8,372 bases of DNA. Origin: CAYMJK01 sp043101635 (lineage in GTDB: Bacteria; Planctomycetota; Phycisphaerae; Phycisphaerales; UBA1924). The translations under genes and the position numbers were made by a program. This document shows, one piece after another, positions 1 to 5,633 of the stretch (within the stretch, counting starts at the first letter, position 1; the number at the start of each line of letters is the position of its first letter). Below the pieces are notes generated by a model. The model was not told the origin of the DNA, searched no databases, and saw only the letters and a list, made by a program, of their open reading frames with translations. The stretch is from positions 1 through 8,372 of the forward strand of contig JBICIE010000298.1 of assembly GCA_043101635.1 (NCBI GenBank). The letters are read 5' to 3'.

Positions 1-6
1 GCGCGG

Positions 7-153
7 CCTCGCGCAGAGCGCAGATGGGGTCGCGCAGAGCCCGGATGGCCTCGCGCAAAGCGCGCAACCGGTCGCGCCGAGCGCACGTGTCCTCGCGCAG
101 AGCGCGCCACGGGTCGCGCCAAGCGCAGATGGCCTCGTGCAAAGCGCGCCACC
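7..153. repeat. Seven-unit 21-bp tandem repeat with alternating 42-bp dimer pattern
   Basis: Seven consecutive units of exactly 21 bp can be laid out at 7, 28, 49, 70, 91, 112 and 133. Odd units begin CCTCGCGC (CCTCGTGC in the last) and even units begin GGTCGCGC, so the true period is a 42-bp dimer. Each unit has a conserved core, GCGC, a three-base purine-rich centre, then AGCGC or similar, which is a small inverted repeat. The last six or so bases vary. All six reading frames are free of stops across 1-160, so coding cannot be excluded. Plus frame 1 gives Arg/Ala heptapeptides such as PRAKRAT and GRAKRRW, ending at TGA 184-186. Plus frame 2 gives LAQSADG/VAQSPDG heptads, ending at 170-172. 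Plus frame 3 gives SRRA-type units. No frame is clearly favoured, so I call it a repeat. The array is cut by the window edge. Confidence 0.85.
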
Positions 154-162
154 GCTTGGAAG

Positions 163-270
163 AGAAGGATGAAGGATGAAGGATGAACAAAGGCAGGGAT
201 GAACCGAAACCCGAGCCCGGCGCCCGGGCCGGCCACGCTTACTCATCCTTCATCCTTCTGACTTCATCCT
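163..270. repeat. Inverted pair of GAAGGAT heptamer repeats
   Basis: Three direct copies of GAAGGAT run from 164 to 184. The 17-bp segment at 163-179 is matched perfectly, in inverted orientation, by TCATCCTTCATCCTTCT at 243-259, and a further half copy (CTTCATCCTT) follows at 261-270. The 63-bp loop contains a GC-rich stretch around 209-232. A transcript could form a long stem. No T-run follows, so I do not call it a terminator. The arrangement, inverted arms made of short tandem words, resembles the element at 6839-6959. Confidence 0.8.
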
Positions 271-284
271 TGCACATGCAGGAA

Positions 285-304
285 CATCGCCCGGAAGGGC
301 GATG
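285..304. other. Perfect 8-bp hairpin with GGAA tetraloop
   Basis: CATCGCCC (285-292), GGAA (293-296) and GGGCGATG (297-304) form a perfect stem. Read on the plus strand the loop fits the GNRA class; read on the minus strand it is TTCC. It lies about 83 bases beyond the fabH stop, where a terminator for the minus-strand operon might be, but no T-run follows on either strand. An intrinsic terminator is therefore possible but unsupported. A processing or stabilising 3'-end hairpin is the alternative. Confidence 0.5.
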
Positions 305-310
305 CCACAT

Positions 311-373
311 GGCCCCTCTGCGTTGCTCTGCTCCCTCGGCGGCCTCTGCGTTTGCCTTTCCGGCCTCCGCGTT
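311..373. repeat. Three dispersed copies of a CTCTGCGTT-type word
   Basis: Related segments occur at 311-324 (ending CTCTGCGTT), 340-352 (CGGCCTCTGCGTT) and 361-373 (CGGCCTCCGCGTT), with a partial GCTCTGCTC between the first two. On the minus strand they read AACGCAGAGGCCG. They occupy the gap just past the fabH stop codon at 387. I recall similar words from intergenic DNA of other GC-rich bacteria, but that is memory and not a search result. Confidence 0.55.
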
Positions 374-386
374 CTGCCCTATCGCC

Positions 387-1388
387 TCAGATCTGCCACA
401 GGCTCGAGCCCCACGTCAGCCCGGCGCCGAAGGCGAGGAACATGATCTTCTGGCCCGGCCGCACCCGCCCCGCCTGGCGCAGGTCATTGAGGGCCAGCGG
501 CACGCTCGCCGCGACGGTGTTGCCGAAGCGGTCGATGTTGATCAGCAGCCGATCGGCATCGAGCCCGAAGCGGTCGCGGCTGGCATCCAGGATGCGCTTG
601 TTGGACTGGTGGCAGATGTAGTGGTCGACATCGGTCGGCGCCAGCTTCGCCTTGCGCAGCGTCTCATCGATCAGGTCGCCGAAGGTCTTGACCGCGAACT
701 TGAAGACCGCGCCGCCGTTCATCTGCACCACGTTCAGCTTGCGCTCATCGGGCTCGTGGCCCTCGGGGAAGTCGCGCATGCACATGGGCACGAACAGATG
801 GCGCGAGCCCTCGCCATCGCTGTGCATCGCCTGCGTGATCATGCCCTTGGAGCGGTCAGCGCTGGCCCGCAGGATGATGGCGCCGGCGGCATCGCCGAAC
901 AGGATGGCCGTGCCGCGACCGAACGTCGAGTAATCGACGTGGTTGGTCAGGCAGTCGGCGCCGATGACGGCGACGGTTCTGTACGTCCCGAGGTTCATCA
1001 GCGCTGCGGCGGTGTTGAGGGCAAAGACGAAACCGCTGCAGGCGCCGTTGACATCCATCGCCGCGATCGTGCCGGCGCCGATGCGGTCGGCCAGCACGCT
1101 GGAGACGCCCGGCGTGGGCATGTCCGGCGTCATGGTGGCGACGACGATCAGGTCCAGGTCCGTCGGCTTCAGCCCGGCATCCTGCAGCGCGCTGGCGCAG
1201 GCGCGGGTGGCGAGGCTGGTGGTGGTGTCGCCCTGCTCGCGCACGCGGACGCGGCGCTCGCGGATGCCGGTGCGCTGGACGATCCACGCGTCCGAGGTGT
1301 CCAAGAGCTTCTCGAGGTCGGCGTTGGTCAGCCGCCCGGCGGGCAGCGCAGCGCCGACGCCGGCAAGCTCGATGCCCGGAACGAGCAT
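387..1388 (-). CDS. fabH: Beta-ketoacyl-ACP synthase III (FabH)
   Basis: This enzyme condenses acetyl-CoA (or another acyl-CoA) with malonyl-ACP to start type II fatty-acid synthesis in the cytoplasm. The 333-residue protein has the normal family length and the whole thiolase-fold triad: Cys117 in NGACSGF, His260 in YICHQSN and Asn290 in DRFGNT. The N-terminal DTSDAWIVQRTGIRERR segment and the C-terminal FGAGLTWG are also characteristic. It is the last gene of rpmF-plsX-fabH. The ATG at 1388 lies 2 nt after the plsX stop. An in-frame GTG at 1394 overlaps that stop (GTGA) and has a better-spaced GGGAG, about 7 nt upstream against about 13 for the ATG, so the protein may start two residues earlier. 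The frame also stays open through plsX, but residues upstream of the start do not resemble FabH. Identity is secure; acyl-CoA preference cannot be read from sequence. Confidence 0.97.
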   Translation of the reverse strand: MLVPGIELAGVGAALPAGRLTNADLEKLLDTSDAWIVQRTGIRERRVRVREQGDTTTSLATRACASALQDAGLKPTDLDLIVVATMTPDMPTPGVSSVLADRIGAGTIAAMDVNGACSGFVFALNTAAALMNLGTYRTVAVIGADCLTNHVDYSTFGRGTAILFGDAAGAIILRASADRSKGMITQAMHSDGEGSRHLFVPMCMRDFPEGHEPDERKLNVVQMNGGAVFKFAVKTFGDLIDETLRKAKLAPTDVDHYICHQSNKRILDASRDRFGLDADRLLINIDRFGNTVAASVPLALNDLRQAGRVRPGQKIMFLAFGAGLTWGSSLWQI

Positions 1389-1390
1389 GC

Positions 1391-2440
1391 TCACGCCGGC
1401 TCTCCCTCGTGGGCGGCGTGCAGCTCTTCCTCGACCGGCGCAACCTCGGCCAGTCGGGCCACGACCGCCTCGTTGACGTGGGCGCTGATGTACTCCAGCG
1501 CGTTGCGGATGGCAGCGCAGATCGTTCGCGACTGGCTGGAGCCGTGGGCGATGAAGAAGGCGCCGTTGACGCCCAGCAGCGGGGCGCCGCCGTGCTCGTG
1601 GTAGTCGTTCTTGGCGTAGATCTGCTTGACGACCGGCTCGAACTTCAGGGCCAGTTCGGGGTCGATGGCGAAGATCTCGTGGGCGATGGCGTTGAACAGG
1701 CTCTTGGCCAGGCCCTCGGCCATCTTGAGCACGGTGTTGCCGACGAAGCCGTCGGTGACGACGACATCGGCAGCGCCATCGAAGAAGTCGCGGCCCTCGA
1801 TGTATCCGATGTAGTTCAGATCCGGCGTGGCCCGCAGCAGGTCGCGGGTCTGCTTGATGATGCCGGTGCCCTTGGCTTCCTCCGAGCCGATGTTCATCTG
1901 GGCGACGCGTGGCCGCTCGATGCCCAGGACGCGCCGGGCGTAGGTCTCGGCCATCACGCCGTACTGCCACAGGTGGGTGGCCCGCGGCTCGGGGTTGGCC
2001 CCGGCGTCGCACAGGACCACCGGGCCGTGGAAGGCGGGGATGGTCACGGCGATGCCCGGGCGGTGCACCTGCGGCAGGCGCTTCATGTGCATGATCGCCG
2101 CCGAGACGCAGGCGCCGGTGTTGCCGGCGCTGAGGACGGCGTCGGCGACCTGCCCGCCGCGGGGCGAGCCCAGACGGGCCAGCTCGACGATGGAGCTGTC
2201 CGGCTTGGCGCGGACAGCGCGGGCCGGGGGCTCGTGCATGCCGATCACCTGCGGGGCATGCACGATCTCGATGCGGTCGGAGGGCGCTGACCGCTCGCAC
2301 AGCGTCTCGCGGATGACGGCCTCATCGCCGACGAGGATCAGCCGGTCATCGGCTTTGAGGTGAGCCAGAGCGTCGATGCAGCCGGCAAGGATGGCGTCGG
2401 GGGCGTGATCGCCACCCATGACGTCGATCGCCAGGCGCAT
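1391..2440 (-). CDS. plsX: Phosphate acyltransferase PlsX
   Basis: PlsX makes acyl-phosphate from acyl-ACP and phosphate, the donor used by the membrane acyltransferase PlsY in the first step of phospholipid synthesis. It is usually a peripheral membrane enzyme. The 349-residue protein starts with the signature RLAIDVMGGDHAP. It also carries SAGNTGA, the GPVVLCDAGAN segment, the NIGSEEAKGT segment and DGFVGNTVLKMAEG, in the usual order and spacing. The ATG lies 3 nt after the rpmF stop, with a GAAGGGG sequence spanning that stop as a plausible ribosome binding site, suggesting translational coupling. It is followed immediately by fabH. No key motif appears missing. Confidence 0.98.
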   Translation of the reverse strand: MRLAIDVMGGDHAPDAILAGCIDALAHLKADDRLILVGDEAVIRETLCERSAPSDRIEIVHAPQVIGMHEPPARAVRAKPDSSIVELARLGSPRGGQVADAVLSAGNTGACVSAAIMHMKRLPQVHRPGIAVTIPAFHGPVVLCDAGANPEPRATHLWQYGVMAETYARRVLGIERPRVAQMNIGSEEAKGTGIIKQTRDLLRATPDLNYIGYIEGRDFFDGAADVVVTDGFVGNTVLKMAEGLAKSLFNAIAHEIFAIDPELALKFEPVVKQIYAKNDYHEHGGAPLLGVNGAFFIAHGSSQSRTICAAIRNALEYISAHVNEAVVARLAEVAPVEEELHAAHEGEPA

Positions 2441-2443
2441 GGG

Positions 2444-2644
2444 TCACCCCTTCTCGACGCCGATCCCCAGCTTGGGCACCTTGATCTGCAGGCCGGCGCG
2501 GACGTACCCGGACTGCTTGCAGACCCGGTGATGCTGCTTCGGCATCCCGCTGAGGGGGCAGATGGTCACGCTCTTGCCGCGCAGGGCGTCGTGAGCGCGC
2601 CGGCGCCGAGTCCGTCCGTAGCTCTGTCGATGGGTTGGAAGCAT
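2444..2644 (-). CDS. rpmF: Large ribosomal subunit protein bL32 with half-lost zinc ribbon
   Basis: This is a small protein of the 50S subunit, 66 residues here. The basic N-terminus with GRTRRRRAHDALRGK matches bL32, whose usual core is RRAHDAL. The start is the ATG at 2644, which has GGAGG at 2658-2654, nine nucleotides upstream; the longer open frame to 2734 adds residues unlike bL32. The family's zinc-binding pattern is two CxxC pairs. Here each pair keeps only its first cysteine: Cys29-P-L-Ser32 and Cys42-K-Q-Ser45. Zinc binding is therefore doubtful, and this resembles a C-minus type of ribosomal protein. A tail ending LQIKVPKLGIGVEKG extends past the second pair. It is first in the operon with plsX and fabH. 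Confidence 0.95.
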   Translation of the reverse strand: MLPTHRQSYGRTRRRRAHDALRGKSVTICPLSGMPKQHHRVCKQSGYVRAGLQIKVPKLGIGVEKG

Positions 2645-2660
2645 GGCGTCGAGCCTCCGC

Positions 2661-2703
2661 CCCGGACACGGTCCGGGCATCAAAAGGGGCGTGGTCGCCG
2701 GAC
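2661..2703 (-). promoter_or_regulatory. rpmF leader with two mutually exclusive hairpins
   Basis: Read on the minus strand, three related segments occur in the leader: A, GTCCGG (2703-2698); B, CCCGGAC (2677-2671); C, GTCCGGG (2667-2661). B and C form a perfect 7-bp stem with a 3-nt loop, ending two nucleotides before the GGAGG of rpmF. A and B can pair instead (6 bp, about 20-nt loop), which would free C. The pairing is visible in the sequence. A regulatory role, for example bL32 autoregulation, is inference. Confidence 0.4.
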
Positions 2704-2718
2704 GATTCGGCGGGACCA

Positions 2719-2747
2719 ACCGTAGCAATCGCATGAGATTGAGTCAA
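2719..2747 (-). promoter_or_regulatory. Candidate sigma-70-type promoter of rpmF-plsX-fabH
   Basis: On the minus strand TTGACT (2747-2742) is followed after exactly 17 nt by TACGGT (2724-2719). The -35 matches the TTGACA consensus at five of six positions; the -10 matches TATAAT weakly. Transcription would begin near 2712, giving a leader of roughly 68 nt before the rpmF ATG. It is the best promoter match I found by eye in this gap. Confidence 0.45.
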
Positions 2748-2749
2748 TC
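2737..2749. promoter_or_regulatory. 13-bp perfect palindrome over the -35 box, possible operator
   Basis: GATTGA-G-TCAATC is a perfect dyad at 2737-2749 that covers the whole candidate -35 element. A third half-site, CAATC at 2726-2730, lies inverted to GATTG at 2737-2741 within the promoter spacer. A repressor bound here would block the promoter. No specific regulator can be named. Confidence 0.4.
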
Positions 2750-2782
2750 GGGCCACCCCGGCGGGGGGCCCCGGCGGCGCCG

Positions 2783-3328
2783 TCAATCGTGCTCGAATAT
2801 GGACTGGGTACGGAGCACCAGCCCCCCGCCGAGCAGGTGGTAGGTCTGAATATGGGCCTCCCGGGCCAGGAGCTGGACCTCCACCATCGACAGGCCCTCG
2901 CCATCCGCCCCGGCCCACTCGTGGATCAGGGCCCCGGTTTCGGCCGCCGAGGCGCGCAGCTCGGACGCGGTGGCCTGATACAGGTTGTCCGAGAGCTGCT
3001 CGCTCTGGACCGTGGTCAGATAGCTGGCCCCTGAGGTCCCGAAGCTGTGCTCGTAGTCCCGCTCGCCAGCGCACGAGAAGGCGCTGAGTACCCCGGCGCT
3101 GGGCAGGCCGGCCTCCTGATCAGTCACCAGTTCGGTGGCGCAGAGCCGCCCGAACTCGAACCGCACGGCGTGGGCCCCGGGCATCAGCCACAGTTCGCAG
3201 CCGTAGCCGCCCAGGCGCAGGCGCCGTCGCAGCACCGGATCAAACAGATTCCGGTCGATGGCGCAGTTATAGAGGATGGCCTGATGTGCAATCAGGCACG
3301 CGGGCTTCAGCGGGCTCAGTTGATTCAT
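2783..3328 (-). CDS. Uncharacterised protein, possibly DUF2617 family
   Basis: The 181-residue soluble protein has no signal peptide, membrane segment or catalytic motif that I recognise. From memory, its layout resembles DUF2617 proteins: an early LYNCAIDRNLFDP segment, a strand-rich middle (GYGCELWLMPGAHAVRFEFG), then CAGERDYEHSF, QLSDNLYQATASEL and the closing HLLGGGLVLRTQSIFE. I cannot confirm this without a profile search. The ATG at 3328 is preferred because a GGGGGA-like ribosome binding site lies about 5 nt upstream; extension to a TTG at 3358 adds unconvincing residues. It is read in the same direction as rpmF, but 138 bp and a candidate promoter separate them, so it is probably its own transcription unit. 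Its upstream region is shared with the divergent HEAT gene. Function unknown. Confidence 0.82.
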   Translation of the reverse strand: MNQLSPLKPACLIAHQAILYNCAIDRNLFDPVLRRRLRLGGYGCELWLMPGAHAVRFEFGRLCATELVTDQEAGLPSAGVLSAFSCAGERDYEHSFGTSGASYLTTVQSEQLSDNLYQATASELRASAAETGALIHEWAGADGEGLSMVEVQLLAREAHIQTYHLLGGGLVLRTQSIFEHD

Positions 3329-3349
3329 GCGTGTCCCCCACGCTCTTTG

Positions 3350-3364
3350 CCAGGGCAAGCCTGG
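3350..3364. promoter_or_regulatory. Small dyad in the divergent intergenic region
   Basis: CCAGG, GCAAG, CCTGG forms a perfect 5-bp inverted repeat with a 5-nt centre, 22-36 nt upstream of the minus-strand start at 3328. The 223-bp gap (3329-3551) must hold promoters for both divergent genes, but I found no convincing -35/-10 pair on either strand. The dyad could be an operator or chance. Confidence 0.2.
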
Positions 3365-3551
3365 TTATCGGGCCGAGACGCCGATTCCGTCGACGAGACT
3401 CTGGCTGCGTATCACACCAAGGCCGTGCATCCTGGTCATGGCCACGATGCCAAGATACAGGAGCGGAGTTACCGGATCCAGCGCTACGTAGCCGATTCAA
3501 GGAAAATCGCGGCCGCGTTTGTCGGTCGGTGGCGGATCCTGCGCGATCATC

Positions 3552-5633
3552 ATGAGTTCCCGGACCTTCCCAGACCACCCCATTTGCCGACTGCCGGCAC
3601 TGTTGCAGGTCGTCGGCGCCGCCGAAGCCCTCGGGGCGTGCCCGCACGAGGAGCGGAGCGCGCTGGCGCGCCTGCTCATCGAGCACGCCGATGCGCCGGC
3701 GCTGCGCGGGTGGCGCCGGCTGCTGGACCAGCTCTGGGCGGGATCGACGGCCGACCCCCGCTCCGAGGCGCGAGCCGCCCTGATCCAGCGGTGGGCCTAT
3801 CTGCCCGCCGCGCAGCGCGAGCAGGCCGCGGCGCTGCGGGGGTCGTGGGATGGCGCCTTCCGGCGGGCGGGCGGGTCGCCGGACCCGGTGGTGCGCGCCT
3901 CGGCCGCCCTTGCCGCCGGCGTGTTGCAGCCCATCGAGGGGCTGGAGGCCTGCCTCGGGCTGCTGGGCGACGCCGACCCGATGGTCGTGCGGGAAGCCGA
4001 GCGGGCCCTGGTGCGCGCCGCCACCGCCGCGGCCGAGGATCCGACCCGGCGCGACGCAATCGAGCCGATTCTGGCGCGGGCGGCCGGGACGTTCGGCGAG
4101 CACCGGCGCCACGGCGCCCTGCTCGCGGCGATCTTCCTGCTCGACATGGCGTCCCTGAGCGCAGCGCGCCGGGGCGCCGGCGGCCCGCTGGGGCGCTGGG
4201 CCGCTGGCGAGCCCGACGATGGTCACAGCGCGATGCGATCGGCCCTGCGCAAGACGAACCATCCCATCGCGCGCCGGCGGGCCCTGGAGTGGCTGGCGCT
4301 CGAGACGATGGCGACCGCCGCGCTGGACCGCCTGAATCGCGCCGCCGACGCCGAGGAGCACGAGGCGGCCCTGGCGCCGTGGCACCTGACGCTGCGTCCG
4401 GCGCGCCGGGAGCGCCTGGCGCTGCTGCGTCCGAAGCGCAACGCCGCCGATGGACCGATCCCGCCGGCCGGCGCCGCCAGCGGGCTCAGCGAGCAGGCCC
4501 GGATCGGGCTGTGCCACTGGGTGGCGCTGGCGCGGCTGAGCGAAGAGCAACGCCGTCCGCTGGCCGAACGGGCCCTGGCCGATCCCAGCGAAGCGGTGCG
4601 CTGGACGGCCATGCGCCTGGCGCCGGAGCGGGATCTGGAGGACTTCGCGTTCGATCGTGACGAGCGCATCAGCGCCTCGGCCCTGCTGCGCCTCTCCGGC
4701 GCCGGGGCGGCGCAGCGCGAGCGGGCGGCGGCGCGGGAGGCGGCGCTGCGCAGGGCGACGCGACTGCTGCGCCACCCGGCCGGGCCGGTGCGGGCCCTCG
4801 CGGCCACCGAGAGCGCCCGCCTCGATCCATGGGCCCCGGGGCCACGCGGCGCCCTGTGCGCCCGGACGCTGCTGCGCGCCGAGCCCGAGGGTTTCCTCGA
4901 GGAGCTGCGGCAGCGCATCGGCGCGGGAACGTCGCAGGTCCACGCCATCGCGCTGGCCCGGCGGCTGGGCCTGTGCGCGCAGGTGGAGCCGCAACTGCTC
5001 GAGGTCGTGCGCCGCAGCGGGCCGGCGGCGCTGGCGTCGTGCGACGAGGCCGGGCGCGCCGCGATCGACCGGGCCGGCGCCACGGCGGTGATGGCGCTCG
5101 GGGAGTTGTCCAGCGATGTTTCCGGCGAAGCGCTGGACGGCGCCCTGCGTCACACCTCGGCCCGCGTGCGCGCCAACGCCATCGAGGCGATGGCCCGCCG
5201 GGCCCGGCGGCAGCGAGCACCCGCCGCGGAGCTGCGCCGCACACTGCTGGAACTCAAGACCGACCCGGCCCATCGCGTGCGTGCCAGCGCCATTCTCGCG
5301 CTGCTGCGCGGGGAGGGCGGATCGCTCCAGACGCGCCGGGCGTACGAACCTGCCGCGGCGGAGCAACTCGGCGCCATGCTCATTGACGATCGGCCCATGC
5401 ACCGCGTCGCCGGGTTGTGGGCCGCCCAGCGTCTGCTGACGCGCGGCGCCGGCGCGGGGCTCGGACGACACTGGACCCCGCTGGCGGCCCGGCTTGCCGG
5501 CATCGCCCAGAGCGACGACCATCCAGGCGCCCGGAGCCGGGCCGCGGCGTGCGTGCGCATGCTGCAGGTCGAGGTGCGCAGCGGATGGCGGGGCCGGGCC
5601 CCGAGCCTGGAAGCCGAGGAGGTCGCGGCATGA
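3552..5633 (+). CDS. Large HEAT-repeat protein of unknown function
   Basis: The 693-residue, Ala/Leu/Arg-rich, almost wholly helical protein contains several HEAT-like units with the typical D-P-x-x-x-V-R-x-x-A-x-x-A-L pattern. Examples, counted from the ATG, lie at about 111-125, 140-157, 344-357, 408-425, 534-551 (SARVRANAIEAMARRA), 571-589 (DPAHRVRASAILALL) and 612-629. The intervening parts are probably degenerate repeats. There is no signal peptide or membrane segment, so a cytoplasmic scaffold is likely. HEAT arrays usually mediate protein binding; no enzyme motif is seen. The ATG at 3552 was chosen over a TTG at 3519, but neither has a strong ribosome binding site. Its end overlaps the next gene by ATGA, suggesting coupled translation. 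Other long open frames across this stretch are compositional shadows, rich in Q, G, P and R. Confidence 0.88.
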   Translation: MSSRTFPDHPICRLPALLQVVGAAEALGACPHEERSALARLLIEHADAPALRGWRRLLDQLWAGSTADPRSEARAALIQRWAYLPAAQREQAAALRGSWDGAFRRAGGSPDPVVRASAALAAGVLQPIEGLEACLGLLGDADPMVVREAERALVRAATAAAEDPTRRDAIEPILARAAGTFGEHRRHGALLAAIFLLDMASLSAARRGAGGPLGRWAAGEPDDGHSAMRSALRKTNHPIARRRALEWLALETMATAALDRLNRAADAEEHEAALAPWHLTLRPARRERLALLRPKRNAADGPIPPAGAASGLSEQARIGLCHWVALARLSEEQRRPLAERALADPSEAVRWTAMRLAPERDLEDFAFDRDERISASALLRLSGAGAAQRERAAAREAALRRATRLLRHPAGPVRALAATESARLDPWAPGPRGALCARTLLRAEPEGFLEELRQRIGAGTSQVHAIALARRLGLCAQVEPQLLEVVRRSGPAALASCDEAGRAAIDRAGATAVMALGELSSDVSGEALDGALRHTSARVRANAIEAMARRARRQRAPAAELRRTLLELKTDPAHRVRASAILALLRGEGGSLQTRRAYEPAAAEQLGAMLIDDRPMHRVAGLWAAQRLLTRGAGAGLGRHWTPLAARLAGIAQSDDHPGARSRAAACVRMLQVEVRSGWRGRAPSLEAEEVAA

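Noticed and set aside
1..153. CRISPR array
   Set aside because: Units of 21 bp are directly contiguous with no unique spacers, and no cas gene is present.
183..1604. Long plus-strand open frame (473 codons) opposite fabH and plsX
   Set aside because: It mirrors secure minus-strand genes, and its composition (Ala, Gly, Arg, Asp, Val runs) is typical of a GC-rich shadow.
1389..2300. Upstream extension of the fabH frame giving a 637-residue fusion-like protein
   Set aside because: The extra residues are an out-of-frame reading of plsX, rich in Arg, Pro and Gly, with no domain pattern. FabH begins at 1388 or 1394.
2748..2782. Terminator after the unknown gene
   Set aside because: This very GC-rich stretch can fold in several ways (GGGGCCCC, duplicated CCCCGGCGG) but has no T-run and no single convincing stem.
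3329..3551. Promoters or a small gene in the divergent gap
   Set aside because: No convincing -35/-10 pair and no protein-like short frame with a ribosome binding site could be found by eye.
3047..4660. 537-codon plus-strand open frame crossing the divergent gap
   Set aside because: It runs antisense to the minus-strand unknown gene and then out of frame through the HEAT gene. The composition is shadow-like.
3267..5522. 751-codon minus-strand open frame opposite the HEAT gene
   Set aside because: It is rich in Gln, Arg, Gly and Pro with no motif, while the plus frame shows repeated HEAT patterns and a coupled downstream gene with a ribosome binding site.
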